A program made the translations under genes and the position numbers. The notes below the pieces were generated by a model that was not told where the DNA came from, did not search any database, and was given only the letters and a program-made list of their open reading frames with translations. A DNA stretch of 64,000 bases from Mariprofundus aestuarium (GTDB lineage Bacteria; Pseudomonadota; Zetaproteobacteria; Mariprofundales; Mariprofundaceae), in NCBI RefSeq assembly GCF_002795805.1, contig NZ_CP018799.1:1605001-1669000 (forward strand), in the 5' to 3' direction. Position 1 is the first letter of the stretch. Every line of letters begins with the position of its first letter. Below are positions 1-9,678 of this stretch, piece by piece.

Positions 1-112
1 CAACTGCTTCAAAAACAAAATAAATAGCGCCCCATCATCCGAATTATTATATTAGACTATTCGAATGCTTTAATGATAGAGTTGTCATTCTTGAATCTCC
101 CCGGAGGATATT

Positions 113-802
113 ATGGCCGATCTAAATAACGTCAGCCCACATGAACAATTCAAACAAGAGGATTCAGAAGTCCGCCAAAAGATAGCTAAAGCACATCGCA
201 ATCAAACCATTACGTGGACGCTAAGTGTGCTTCTGGCAGCAATACTCTTTGGGGGGCTGGCTTTCGCCCACTTAAAGCATCTGGCAACCCTTACAGGGAT
301 GGCAGATGACCTATCGCTGATCCTGATGACTGTAACGATTCTGGTTACAACCGGTTATGTTGTCTTTATCTTCTTCTATTTTGGTACCGTACGCAGAATT
401 TACCATGCACACAGCGTCATCCATCAGCGCTTGAAAGATCAGGTACATCCTGATGAACATCCCAAATTCTCATGGCACAGTTATTTCAGAAAAGAAGGTA
501 CTGAATCCCGCAACAGTGGCTTTGGCGTTATCTTTGCCATCACCACGAAGGTTGCCATCCTTTTTGCGGCCATTCTCATTCTCCAATTCGGCTGGATGCA
601 CATGATGGCCGTCAGTGGGCATGAACTACAAACCGAACATTACGCCTACCTTGGTCTTATTGACCTGACCCTGTTTTCCAGCCTTGTCCTATTTATTGTC
701 GTCCTGCTTGCCGTGCGAATTGGTGCGCTGGGAAAGAGAGGCGAAGAACATAAGTTTGCCAAAGAGCATCATCCGCCGGAGGATCCGAACAGAGCCAGAT
801 AA
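113..802 (+). CDS. Four-TM membrane protein, paralogue A
   Basis: Function not recognised. The 229-residue product has a charged N-terminus and about four hydrophobic segments (near residues 33-55, 68-92, 142-165 and 180-202), with a charged His-rich tail. A strong ribosome-binding site (CGGAGGA) precedes the ATG. It is clearly paralogous to the next gene: both share HEQF near the N-terminus, a VRxIYxAxSV segment after the second TM, a WHSYF motif, and a C-terminal EHYxxxGxIDxxLFSSLVLF stretch. The conserved WHSYF loop is probably cytoplasmic. The two genes lie in tandem directly upstream of tgt, but nothing in them suggests a role in tRNA modification. Coding is sure; function is unknown. 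Confidence 0.8.
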   Translation: MADLNNVSPHEQFKQEDSEVRQKIAKAHRNQTITWTLSVLLAAILFGGLAFAHLKHLATLTGMADDLSLILMTVTILVTTGYVVFIFFYFGTVRRIYHAHSVIHQRLKDQVHPDEHPKFSWHSYFRKEGTESRNSGFGVIFAITTKVAILFAAILILQFGWMHMMAVSGHELQTEHYAYLGLIDLTLFSSLVLFIVVLLAVRIGALGKRGEEHKFAKEHHPPEDPNRAR

Positions 803-884
803 AGCTTCAGCCTTGCTGTAACAAACCTCGGATATAGTCTTCTGACTTCAAAACAAGCCATACAGCAGGCTGGACGAGGTTTTA

Positions 885-1511
885 ATGAACGAAGCTACGA
901 TTTCCACTGAACATGAGCAGTTTCTCGAAGAGCACACGCAGATCCGGGAAAAGGTGCTCCGCCTGAAGCGGATAAAAAACGTCATCTGGCTCATGCTCTG
1001 GTTGCCGTCCATCGCTCTGGCTTCATTCATAGCCTACAACCACACCACGATGGAGCCTCAGTCCCTAGCAGAATTCGCCATCCCGCTGTTGAAGTGGGGT
1101 GGCTTGGTCTGCACGATCATCTATCTTGCCTATATCGTGCTGCACGTCCCCGTGGTTCGCGCCATATATCAGGCTAAAAGTGTTGTTTTCCCTCGTTACA
1201 ATTCAGCAGTGACAGAGAAAGAGAAAAAATCATTCCAGTGGCACTCCTACTTCTCCAGGAAGGAAAGCAATATCCCAAGTGGTATAAGTGTTGCATTTAT
1301 TCTGGGTGCAAAAGTCACGACCCTCTTCCTGCTAATCATCTTTTATCAATTCTCATGGATCCACGCACTTGGCCAAATTGGTGAAGAGTTAAATAATGAG
1401 CACTACTCGTTCATGGGTTTTATTGACTTTGCCCTCTTTTCATCTCTGGTTCTTTTCGCCGTTGTACTGATATTCACCCGCGTTTCCTCACTGGCAGGAA
1501 AAAAAGGGTGA
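885..1511 (+). CDS. Four-TM membrane protein, paralogue B
   Basis: Function not recognised. The 208-residue product is a diverged tandem copy of the preceding gene, sharing the WHSYF loop, a KVTTLF transmembrane segment and the IDFALFSSLVLF segment. It lacks the long His-rich tail of paralogue A and ends soon after the last TM (SLAGKKG). About four membrane spans are visible. The ATG follows GACGAGG-type Shine-Dalgarno sequence and starts 82 bases after paralogue A ends, so co-transcription is likely. The shared hydrophilic motif between TM2 and TM3 is the best candidate for a functional site. Confidence 0.8.
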   Translation: MNEATISTEHEQFLEEHTQIREKVLRLKRIKNVIWLMLWLPSIALASFIAYNHTTMEPQSLAEFAIPLLKWGGLVCTIIYLAYIVLHVPVVRAIYQAKSVVFPRYNSAVTEKEKKSFQWHSYFSRKESNIPSGISVAFILGAKVTTLFLLIIFYQFSWIHALGQIGEELNNEHYSFMGFIDFALFSSLVLFAVVLIFTRVSSLAGKKG

Positions 1512-2678
<1,167 letters not shown>

Positions 2679-2711
2679 TCACTGCCGATTTAACTCAGGA
2701 GTTACAGCATC

Positions 2712-3089
2712 ATGAAAACAGTTTTTTCTCTCTCTTTCGCATCCATTGCAGCTGCGATGGGCATCATTACCCCGGCTTTTGCTGAAGCAGGCACTGCGGA
2801 GGGCGGCTTTGCCTCGTTGATTCCACTGCTGCTGATCATGGTGATTTTCTATTTCCTGCTGATCCGTCCGCAGCAGAAGAAGCTAAAAGAGCACCGCGGC
2901 ATGGTCGATTCGCTTAGTAAGGGCGACAAGGTCATGACCGGTGGTGGTGTTTATGGCAAGGTTACTGCCGTAAAGGATGACACCCTGAAAGTGGAGATCG
3001 CCGAGGGCGTGGTTATTACAGTCAAACGTGACACTGTCGCCGGACTTGCTGAAACAGCACCCGCAAAAGAAAAATCTGATAAAGCATAA
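2712..3089 (+). CDS. yajC: Sec translocon accessory subunit YajC
   Basis: Small inner-membrane protein that associates with SecDF and SecYEG. The 125-residue product has an N-terminal hydrophobic stretch, then one strong TM segment ending in the family hallmark LLIRPQQKKLKEH, then a small basic soluble domain with the DKVMTGGGVYGKV motif. An AGGAG ribosome-binding site precedes the ATG. It sits 33 bases after tgt and 11 bases before secD, so these genes are almost certainly one operon. The acidic-basic tail (APAKEKSDKA) is normal for the family. Confidence 0.96.
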   Translation: MKTVFSLSFASIAAAMGIITPAFAEAGTAEGGFASLIPLLLIMVIFYFLLIRPQQKKLKEHRGMVDSLSKGDKVMTGGGVYGKVTAVKDDTLKVEIAEGVVITVKRDTVAGLAETAPAKEKSDKA

Positions 3090-3100
3090 GGATCTGATTC

Positions 3101-4681
3101 ATGCATAGCTTTCCACGCTGGAAATACGGGCTCATTTTAACCGTACTTGTAGTCTCCCTGATGGGAGCCCTACCCAACTTCACCACACCTCCGTCCTGGT
3201 GGCCATCTGCTCTGAGCAATCCTATGTCCCTGGGCCTTGACCTGAAAGGCGGCATACATTTAGTTCTGGATGTTGATGTGGATAAAGCCGTCTCGCACAG
3301 TGTTGAAGGGGATATCGACACGGCCAGACAGGTCCTGCGCAAGGATCGTATCCGTTACTCCAAGCTGGCCAGCGATGGCAGCAGCTTGACCATCGTCATC
3401 AAGGAAGCTGCGGATGCGGATGCAGCAGCTAAAATTCTGGCAGAGAACTTCTCTACCTATGACATCACCAATCCAGCCGCCGACACCTTTGTTCTGAATC
3501 TAAAACCGGCAAGTGACAAAGAGATTCGAAAATTCGCCGTTGATCAGTCAATTGAAGTCATTCGTGGCCGCATTGATGCACTGGGCACGACAGAGCCGGT
3601 TATCGTCAAGCAGGGTGAACGTCGAATTCTGGTCCAGATTCCAGGTTATGAAGACACAACCCATGCCAAGCAGTTGATCGGCCGTACCGCCCAGTTGGAA
3701 TTCAAACTGGTCGATGAGAAGGGTGACCTCGAAAAAGCGCTCTCCGGTCGTATTCCACCGGGTGATATCATCATGTATGCCCCGGAGCAGACCCGGAATG
3801 GTAAGAGCTTCCGCCAGCCATACCTGCTGAAAAAGCATACCGAGCTTTCCGGCAATGAGATTGCCGATGCACGCGTCTCCATCGACTCACGTTTCAATGA
3901 GTATGCTGTCACACTAAAATTCAACAGCAAGGGAGCACGGAAATTCGACAAGCTGACAGCAGCACATGTCGGTGAACGTTTTGCCATCATTCTTGAAGGA
4001 ACCGTCAACTCCGCACCTGTGATCCGCGAACGCATCGCCGGTGGCTCAGCCCAGATTACCGGCAGCTTCTCACCTGAAGAGGCACGCGATCTGGCTATTG
4101 TACTGCGTGCAGGTGCCCTGCCCGCTCCTGTAAAGGTCGTGGAGGAACGCTCCATCGGCCCGAGCCTCGGTCAGGACTCAATCGACCAGGGGTTGAACTC
4201 TATTATTATTGGCTCGATTCTGGTGCTCATCTTCATGGGGATTTACTATCGTATGTTCGGTATGGTTGCCAACGTAGCACTGGCATTCAATATGCTGCTG
4301 ATCCTAGCTGCCATGAGCATTATCGGTGGCACGATGACCCTGCCGGGTATTGCCGGCATCGTACTGACAATCGGCATGGCCGTAGACGCCAATGTACTGA
4401 TCTTCGAGCGTATTCGTGAAGAACTGGCTCTTGGTAAAACACCGCTGGCAGCCATTGACGGCGGTTACGACAAGGCTTTCTCAACCATTGTTGATGCTAA
4501 CATCACCACCCTGATCGCCGCGATCGTGCTGTTCCAGTTTGGATCCGGCCCCGTGAAGGGATTCGCCGTGACCCTCTCTGTTGGTATTCTGGCATCCATG
4601 TTCACCGCCATAACCGTTACACGCGCCATTATTGCACTCTCGACCGCCAAGCGCGCTCGTCTCGAAAAGCTGAGCATCTGA
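3101..4681 (+). CDS. secD: Protein translocase subunit SecD
   Basis: RND-family membrane component that uses the proton-motive force to complete protein export through SecYEG. The 526-residue product has an N-terminal TM, the conserved GLDLKGGIHLVLDVD segment at the start of the periplasmic domain, a large P1 domain, and a C-terminal block of TMs containing AGIVLTIGMAVDANVLIFERIREE, the RND signature region. Length is slightly below that of E. coli SecD (615), as in many proteobacteria. It follows yajC by 11 bases and precedes secF by 10, forming a compact export operon. Confidence 0.97.
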   Translation: MHSFPRWKYGLILTVLVVSLMGALPNFTTPPSWWPSALSNPMSLGLDLKGGIHLVLDVDVDKAVSHSVEGDIDTARQVLRKDRIRYSKLASDGSSLTIVIKEAADADAAAKILAENFSTYDITNPAADTFVLNLKPASDKEIRKFAVDQSIEVIRGRIDALGTTEPVIVKQGERRILVQIPGYEDTTHAKQLIGRTAQLEFKLVDEKGDLEKALSGRIPPGDIIMYAPEQTRNGKSFRQPYLLKKHTELSGNEIADARVSIDSRFNEYAVTLKFNSKGARKFDKLTAAHVGERFAIILEGTVNSAPVIRERIAGGSAQITGSFSPEEARDLAIVLRAGALPAPVKVVEERSIGPSLGQDSIDQGLNSIIIGSILVLIFMGIYYRMFGMVANVALAFNMLLILAAMSIIGGTMTLPGIAGIVLTIGMAVDANVLIFERIREELALGKTPLAAIDGGYDKAFSTIVDANITTLIAAIVLFQFGSGPVKGFAVTLSVGILASMFTAITVTRAIIALSTAKRARLEKLSI

Positions 4682-4691
4682 GGTTATTGAT

Positions 4692-5636
4692 ATGCAACTT
4701 ATTCCTTCCAGCCTCCACATCGACTTTATCGGCAAGCGCAAATTTGCCCTGATCATATCAGCTGTCATGATCCTTGTTTCTCTGGGAGCTCTGGCTACCA
4801 AGGGACTGAATTTCGGCATCGACTTTACCGGCGGCACGCTGGTCGAGGTGAAATTCGACAAGCCTCCAGCCATTGTCGATGTGCGTGAAGCAATCTCACC
4901 AAAAGGTTTCGGAAATGCCGTAATCCAGGAGTTCGGTTCTCCTGAAGAGATCATGATCCGCGTTCAGAACAAGGATGCGGAAAACTCATCGGTTATCAGC
5001 TCTGCGATTCTTGATAGCCTGAGCGAAAAGTTCGGTGCCGATGCCATTGAGATGCGCCGTATCGAGTTCGTAGGCCCACAGGTAGGTGAAGAACTGACCC
5101 GAGCTGGCATTATGGCAGTATTGATCTCGATGCTGGCCATCCTGATCTACGTCACCTTCCGTTTTGAGTTCCGCTTTGCGCTCGGTGCCGATGCCGCCCT
5201 ACTTCACGATATCACTATCGTTCTTGGCCTGTTCGCCCTCACCGGCAAGGAGTTCTCGTTGCCGGTCATTGCAGCCCTGCTGACTGTGATCGGTTACTCG
5301 CTGAATGATACAATTGTGGTTTTCGACCGCATCCGCGAAAACTTTGCCGCCAACCGCAAACGCAAGAATCCGAATGAAGAGAACGGTGTTGTGAACGACT
5401 CGATCAACCAGACACTATCCCGCACCCTGATGACCTCGGTTACCACCCTGCTGGTGGTGCTGGCCCTCTTTTTCTTGGGTGGCGAAGTGATTCATGATTT
5501 CGCCTTTGCGCTGATTGCAGGCATCTTCGTGGGCACCTACTCCTCTATCTATGTCGCCTCACCGGTAATGCTGTCGCTCTCAGGCCGCTTTAAATCCAAT
5601 GAAGACGAAATAAAAGAGATGGAGGCAAGACCCTGA
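4692..5636 (+). CDS. secF: Protein translocase subunit SecF
   Basis: Partner of SecD in the proton-driven accessory complex of the Sec translocon. The 314-residue product shows an N-terminal TM, the GIDFTGGTLVEVKF segment shared with SecD, and six predicted TMs including the conserved TVIGYSLNDTIVVFDRIREN motif. Length is typical (about 310-320). It is spaced 10 bases from secD. The charged C-terminus (NEDEIKEMEARP) is probably cytoplasmic. Confidence 0.97.
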   Translation: MQLIPSSLHIDFIGKRKFALIISAVMILVSLGALATKGLNFGIDFTGGTLVEVKFDKPPAIVDVREAISPKGFGNAVIQEFGSPEEIMIRVQNKDAENSSVISSAILDSLSEKFGADAIEMRRIEFVGPQVGEELTRAGIMAVLISMLAILIYVTFRFEFRFALGADAALLHDITIVLGLFALTGKEFSLPVIAALLTVIGYSLNDTIVVFDRIRENFAANRKRKNPNEENGVVNDSINQTLSRTLMTSVTTLLVVLALFFLGGEVIHDFAFALIAGIFVGTYSSIYVASPVMLSLSGRFKSNEDEIKEMEARP

Positions 5637-5681
5637 TTGCCTGTTTCGATTGCTGCGACGGTAAGGAAGGGGTTCTGATCC

Positions 5682-6071
5682 ATGAAAGGTGATATTTCGC
5701 CTCAACTTCCAGGTGGAACCCTGCTATTCACCGGCTATGAAAACGATCAGATCAGCATCAATCGCAAGCCTTACCAGAGTGGCCTCTACATTCATGACAA
5801 TGTGGTCACTGCTCCATGGGGTCCTGCACGCTTAAGTGAACTCACAGCAGATCAGCTCTCACCGCTTCTGGAGCCTGCGCCAGAGGTACTGATACTTGGA
5901 ACCGGTCGTCAAACCGCATTCCCTTCTGCCGAAATCATGGAGTTTGTCAGCAGTAGAAAAATCGGCCTTGAGTGCATGGATAGCCGTTCGGCTGCTCGCA
6001 CCTATAATATCCTGATCGAGGAAGGACGCACCGTTTCAGCAGCCCTGCTGCTTCCCAATGCCCGGAGATAA
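5682..6071 (+). CDS. Mth938-like domain protein (DUF498 family)
   Basis: A 129-residue soluble protein of the Mth938/NDUFAF3-like family, of unsettled bacterial function. The diagnostic part is EVLILGTGRQTAFP, followed by IGLECMDSRSAARTYNILIEEGR, which matches the family's conserved core (GTG..., then a Met-x-T/S-x-A-A-C/R-T-YN stretch). It begins 45 bases after secF with a GGTAAGGAAGG-rich ribosome-binding region. Members of this family are often found next to secDF in proteobacteria, so the association is probably ancestral. Its 3' end abuts queD. Confidence 0.85.
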   Translation: MKGDISPQLPGGTLLFTGYENDQISINRKPYQSGLYIHDNVVTAPWGPARLSELTADQLSPLLEPAPEVLILGTGRQTAFPSAEIMEFVSSRKIGLECMDSRSAARTYNILIEEGRTVSAALLLPNARR

Positions 6072-6072
6072 G

Positions 6073-6447
6073 ATGGCAACCTTTGAACTCTCAATCCAGA
6101 CCCATTTTTCCGCAGCTCACAGCCTGCGCGACTATCCTGGTGACTGTGCGCGCCTGCATGGCCATAACTGGCATGTAAAACTCTACGTGGAATGTGAAGA
6201 GCTTGATGAGCTGGGACTGGGTATTGATTACAAAATAATGAAAACAGAACTGAAAGCGGCTCTGGAACCATGGGATCACTACAACCTGAATGATGTAGCG
6301 CCGTTTGATAGCATCAACCCATCCAGCGAAAATGTAGCACGCGAACTCTACAATGAGATGAGCGCCCGCCTTGATGATGATCGCGTTCGGGTTTCACGCG
6401 TCGAAATCTCTGAAACCTGCACTGCTAAGGTTACCTACCGTCCATAA
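6073..6447 (+). CDS. queD: 6-carboxy-5,6,7,8-tetrahydropterin synthase (QueD)
   Basis: Converts 7,8-dihydroneopterin triphosphate to 6-carboxytetrahydropterin in the queuosine/7-deazaguanine pathway. The 124-residue product has the zinc-binding His in FSAAHSL, the catalytic Cys in DCARLHGHNW together with the HGH zinc ligands, and a C-terminal SETCTAKVTY segment with the conserved Glu. The ATG at 6073 is preferred because GGAG lies five bases upstream. An earlier in-frame ATG at 6058 sits inside the preceding gene. Together with tgt upstream this shows queuosine synthesis in the organism. A hairpin terminator follows. Confidence 0.93.
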   Translation: MATFELSIQTHFSAAHSLRDYPGDCARLHGHNWHVKLYVECEELDELGLGIDYKIMKTELKAALEPWDHYNLNDVAPFDSINPSSENVARELYNEMSARLDDDRVRVSRVEISETCTAKVTYRP

Positions 6448-6450
6448 GCA

Positions 6451-6482
6451 AAACGTGGGCCACAATGGACCCACGTTTATTG
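6451..6482. terminator. Bidirectional hairpin terminator after queD
   Basis: AAACGTGGG pairs perfectly with CCCACGTTT around a ten-base loop, with T-rich sequence on both sides. It lies between convergent queD (+) and the small Cys-rich gene (-), so it can serve both. Confidence 0.8.
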
Positions 6483-6504
6483 TTTCAAAAATGTACTGGC
6501 TGAG

Positions 6505-6702
6505 TTAAGCCTGGCACTCACTACGGTACAGGCATGGCGTGACCGCGCAGTTTGAAATGCGAGTGAAGCAATCTGTGTTGCCTTCAGCGATCTGGATGGC
6601 GTGAATCAGTTCAGGTTTACGAAGCTTAGCGCCCCCTTTCAAGCCGATCTCCGCAGCTTTCTCAAGCAGATCTTTTTTGGTTATTGTTTTCTTTGCAGAC
6701 AT
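6505..6702 (-). CDS. Small SAP/Rho-N-like protein with C-terminal cysteines
   Basis: A 65-residue protein. Residues 1-40 form a basic SAP/Rho-N-terminal-like helical module (KKDLLEKAAEIGLK, then LRKPELIHAIQIAEGN). The last 20 residues hold three cysteines in a pattern close to EGNxxCF...C...C..R.EC, known from many short bacterial proteins annotated as Rho-N-like. A nucleic-acid contact for the SAP part and metal binding by the cysteines are inferences. The start is supported by AGGATG eight bases upstream. It is transcribed alone, convergent with queD. Confidence 0.75.
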   Translation of the reverse strand: MSAKKTITKKDLLEKAAEIGLKGGAKLRKPELIHAIQIAEGNTDCFTRISNCAVTPCLYRSECQA

Positions 6703-6835
6703 GTTTTTTACATCCTAATTTTATATTTGAATTGGCGCGAACCATAGCGACGGCAAAGTTTCTGGCAAGTAAAACACACAACTTCTCTATATATTTCAAG
6801 AAAATAGTGCGCTTAAGACACACTACAGAGATCTG

Positions 6836-7621
6836 TCAGATGTTAAGGTGCCCCACATGAATATTTTGACCCCACAAGCTGGAGGTCAATGTATCGCTCA
6901 TGGTGCCACTACTCCAGAACTCAACCGACCCGAGATGAGTATCCTCAACAAGCGCGGCACGCTCATGTAGCTGACGTCTAAGCTGCCTGGCAATGGCATC
7001 CCCGGCATCGATAATGGTAATGGATTCGCCGACAATCTTGCGGATCAGTGGCAATACAAACGTATAGTGGGTACAACCAAGGACCAGTGTGTCCATTCCG
7101 CGCTCCAATAGCGGCTGCAGGTAACCATCCAGCAGATGCCTTATCTGCCCTCCATCGAGCTCTCCCGCCTCAATATGTTCAACCAGCCCCGGGCATGGTT
7201 GGACGATAAGCTCAGCCTGGTCGGCATACCTCAGTTTGAGCTGATTGAACTTCTCACTGCCCAGCGTACCGCTGGTAGCCAGTACACCTACAACACCGCT
7301 TATACTGCCGCCAACTGCCGGCTTGACGGCTGGCTCAATTCCAATCACCGGAACATCATATCTAGCCCGGAGTTCATGCACTGCCACTGCAGTAGCCGTA
7401 TTACATGCGACCACAATCGCTTTAACACCCTTTTTGACGAGAAAATCTGATATCTTCAGAGAGCGATCTAGGACCTCTTCAGGTTTTTTGCAGCCATAGG
7501 GGATATATGCGGAGTCGGCAACATAGATGAGCTCTTCAGCTGGAAGTAAGTGATGAATATACGCGAGTACGGAGAGTCCCCCTACACCGGAATCAAATAC
7601 GCCAACTGCTGCTCTCTGCAT
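6836..7621 (-). CDS. murI: Glutamate racemase
   Basis: Makes D-glutamate for peptidoglycan. The 261-residue product carries both catalytic cysteine motifs, VVACNTATA and LGCTHYTFVLP, and the N-terminal substrate motif VFDSGVGGLSVL, with ADSAYIPYG following. Length is standard for the family (about 255-285). It is a single-gene unit, divergent from the ECF sigma factor gene with a 127-base gap that must contain both promoters. Confidence 0.96.
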   Translation of the reverse strand: MQRAAVGVFDSGVGGLSVLAYIHHLLPAEELIYVADSAYIPYGCKKPEEVLDRSLKISDFLVKKGVKAIVVACNTATAVAVHELRARYDVPVIGIEPAVKPAVGGSISGVVGVLATSGTLGSEKFNQLKLRYADQAELIVQPCPGLVEHIEAGELDGGQIRHLLDGYLQPLLERGMDTLVLGCTHYTFVLPLIRKIVGESITIIDAGDAIARQLRRQLHERAALVEDTHLGSVEFWSSGTMSDTLTSSLWGQNIHVGHLNI

Positions 7622-7748
7622 CCTCTATTATCCCTTCTTACACTAATCTAGAGTGGTAAATCTAGCCGAAAAAGCGCTCAGGCGAAGCGAATATATCACC
7701 ATAGCAAACCATGGTTGATGGCAGCAAATCTTCTGTCAGAGTGATCAG

Positions 7749-8312
7749 ATGGACTCAGACCCGCACCAGTGGATCAATGAACATGGCGATTATCTCTATC
7801 GCTATGCGATCTTACGCCTTCACAACGAGGAGCAAGCAGCCGACCTGCTGCAGGATACACTGCTGGCTGCATGGAAAGGCCACAGCAGTTTTGCCGGTCA
7901 ATCTTCGATCCGCACATGGCTGGTCGGTATCCTCAAACACAAAATTATCGACCATATCCGCAAAGAGATCAGAAATCGGAATCTGGCTGAAAGTGTGGAG
8001 AACGATCCAACCTCAGCATATTTCAACAGCAACGGCAGTTGGAGCGAAGCTCCACAGGTCTGGAAAGAGAACCCGGAAGAACTCTGTCGAAACATGCAAT
8101 TCAAGTCAGTTCTCGATTCTTGCGCTGGAAAATTACCTGAAAAACAAAGGATGGTTTTCCGGTTACGCGATATCCTTGGAGAGGAGACGGACACTGTCTG
8201 TAAGAGTTGTGACATTACTCCGACTCACCTGCATGTGCTGCTGCACCGGGCACGCCTTGGTCTGCGCAAATGCCTAGAGCTGCACTGGCTCGGACAGGGA
8301 GAGAAACGATGA
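7749..8312 (+). CDS. ECF-type sigma-70 factor
   Basis: A 187-residue sigma factor with only regions 2 and 4. Region 2 spans about residues 10-80 (YAILRLHNEEQAADLLQDTL, then a WLVGILKHKIIDHIR helix). Region 4 spans about 115-180 (LPEKQRMVFRLRDILGEE, with the helix-turn-helix ending LHVLLHRARLGLRKCL). It redirects RNA polymerase to a small regulon. The TGA overlaps the ATG of the following zinc-finger gene (ATGA), the classic arrangement for an ECF sigma with its anti-sigma. Targets are not visible; the convergent TolB-like genes may or may not belong to the regulon. Confidence 0.92.
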   Translation: MDSDPHQWINEHGDYLYRYAILRLHNEEQAADLLQDTLLAAWKGHSSFAGQSSIRTWLVGILKHKIIDHIRKEIRNRNLAESVENDPTSAYFNSNGSWSEAPQVWKENPEELCRNMQFKSVLDSCAGKLPEKQRMVFRLRDILGEETDTVCKSCDITPTHLHVLLHRARLGLRKCLELHWLGQGEKR

Positions 8313-8560
8313 AACACGCATGCATGCGTGCTACGCGCCTGGCATCTGACAGCATAGATCGGAAGTTAACCCTGTGGGAGAGGTTGCGGTTTCACTTGCA
8401 TCTTGCCATGTGTAGAAACTGCAGAAACTGTGAGCATACACTCAGACTGATTCGACGAACAACTGAACTCATGCGTGAGACCCAGTATGGTAACATTAAA
8501 CTCACTGATTTGCAGCGTGAGCGTCTTCACGCTGCGATCAATGGCAACAACCAAAACTAA
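8309..8560 (+). CDS. Small zinc-finger anti-sigma factor candidate
   Basis: An 83-residue protein that begins at the ATG overlapping the sigma factor's stop codon. It carries an HxxxCxxC core (HLHLAMCRNC) near residues 30-40, the zf-HC2/ZAS motif of zinc-binding anti-sigma factors. There is no TM segment, so it would be a soluble anti-sigma. A longer reading frame starting at 8270 overlaps the sigma gene and has no separate support. Binding to the upstream sigma factor is inferred from family and translational coupling. Confidence 0.8.
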   Translation: MKHACMRATRLASDSIDRKLTLWERLRFHLHLAMCRNCRNCEHTLRLIRRTTELMRETQYGNIKLTDLQRERLHAAINGNNQN

Positions 8561-8588
8561 AGAGTTAAGCTTTTCAGGCTTATTGTTG

Positions 8589-9653
8589 TTATTCGACTCT
8601 GGCAGGAAGCGGAACACTCCAGATATGGAATCCGTTAGTGCTGCCTGAGATGTTATGTAGGTCTCTTGAGTGCTTGTCTGCCTTGCGATCCGAATGAAAG
8701 TATACCCTACCGTCCGATCCGATCGCAGGTGCCCCATCCCGTGCCGAATCAAATGTCAGGCGGGTCAAATGCTGACCATCACGTCGAATCATCCAGACGT
8801 CCCAGTTTTCCTTTCTCGAGTTTGCGTCGGCATCACCGCGGTTGGAGGTAAATGCAATCCATTTTCCATTTGGGCTCCATGTCGGCTGCACATCTGTACT
8901 TCTAGAGTTAGTCAATTGAATCAGATTCGAGCCATCCACATCCATCATAAACAGGTGCCAGCTACGTCCTGTCTGCATTGAAAAAACGATATTATTCCCA
9001 TCAGGAGAAAGGGATGGATTTACGCCCGCAGTCAGGCTGCTCTCGACGCCTTCCTCACTAATATACAATAAACGGGGCTCATTTCCCGCAATACTCCAGT
9101 TACTGAAATCCAGCTTGCCTACTTTGCTTGATTTTGCTGATCGTTTACCCGAAGTCGAGAGTAGACGCACAGCAATTAAACCACCCTCACCCAGAACAAT
9201 TGGATCAACAAACTCTCCGGTCAGACGATAAAGCCGACGAACTGCTCCGTGTCCATCAGCAGCCATCTGCCAGACACCCAAATCGCCTCCACGATCGGAG
9301 AGAAATATGGCATGTTCAGGGCCATTCCAGTTTGTCGAACTGATTGCACGCACATCATCAGTCACCACATTCAAAGGGTCACCGTTTTCTAATAAGCGGC
9401 GGGTTACACTGTTTTTATTGCGCTTTCCTGAAACCACCAGCAGATGCTTGCCATCCGGGGAGATTCTCGGGTACATCTCTGACTCTCCCGACTCCAGAGT
9501 CAGCAACTTTGCTTCAACAGTCGGCACATCGCTGGATGAGGTAGTATTAGAATGCTTCTCAGTCACTTCCTCCAGCCAATCCAGAAGGTCATCAGCACAA
9601 GCTAATGGAGAGAGAGCAATCATAGCGAGAACCGCCAGAGAAAAGCGAATCAT
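8589..9653 (-). CDS. Secreted TolB-like beta-propeller protein 1
   Basis: A 354-residue exported protein with a signal peptide (about residues 1-20, ending SPLACADD) and repeated TolB/WD40-like blades: YPRISPDGKHLLVVSG, NPSLSPDGNNIVFSMQ, QPTWSPNGKWIAFTSNRGD and APAIGSDGRVYFHSDR. The start at 9653 has a near-perfect AGGAGG five bases upstream; the longer frame does not. It lies 25 bases downstream of a second propeller gene on the same strand, so they are an operon. There is no N-terminal TolB domain, so this is a TolB-like periplasmic protein, not TolB of the Tol-Pal system. Confidence 0.88.
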   Translation of the reverse strand: MIRFSLAVLAMIALSPLACADDLLDWLEEVTEKHSNTTSSSDVPTVEAKLLTLESGESEMYPRISPDGKHLLVVSGKRNKNSVTRRLLENGDPLNVVTDDVRAISSTNWNGPEHAIFLSDRGGDLGVWQMAADGHGAVRRLYRLTGEFVDPIVLGEGGLIAVRLLSTSGKRSAKSSKVGKLDFSNWSIAGNEPRLLYISEEGVESSLTAGVNPSLSPDGNNIVFSMQTGRSWHLFMMDVDGSNLIQLTNSRSTDVQPTWSPNGKWIAFTSNRGDADANSRKENWDVWMIRRDGQHLTRLTFDSARDGAPAIGSDGRVYFHSDRKADKHSRDLHNISGSTNGFHIWSVPLPARVE

Positions 9654-9678
9654 GTCACCTCCTCTTCTCGCGACATCA

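Noticed and set aside
3646-4155. 169-residue minus-strand open frame
   Set aside because: Antisense to secD, Ser/Arg-rich as expected of a shadow frame.
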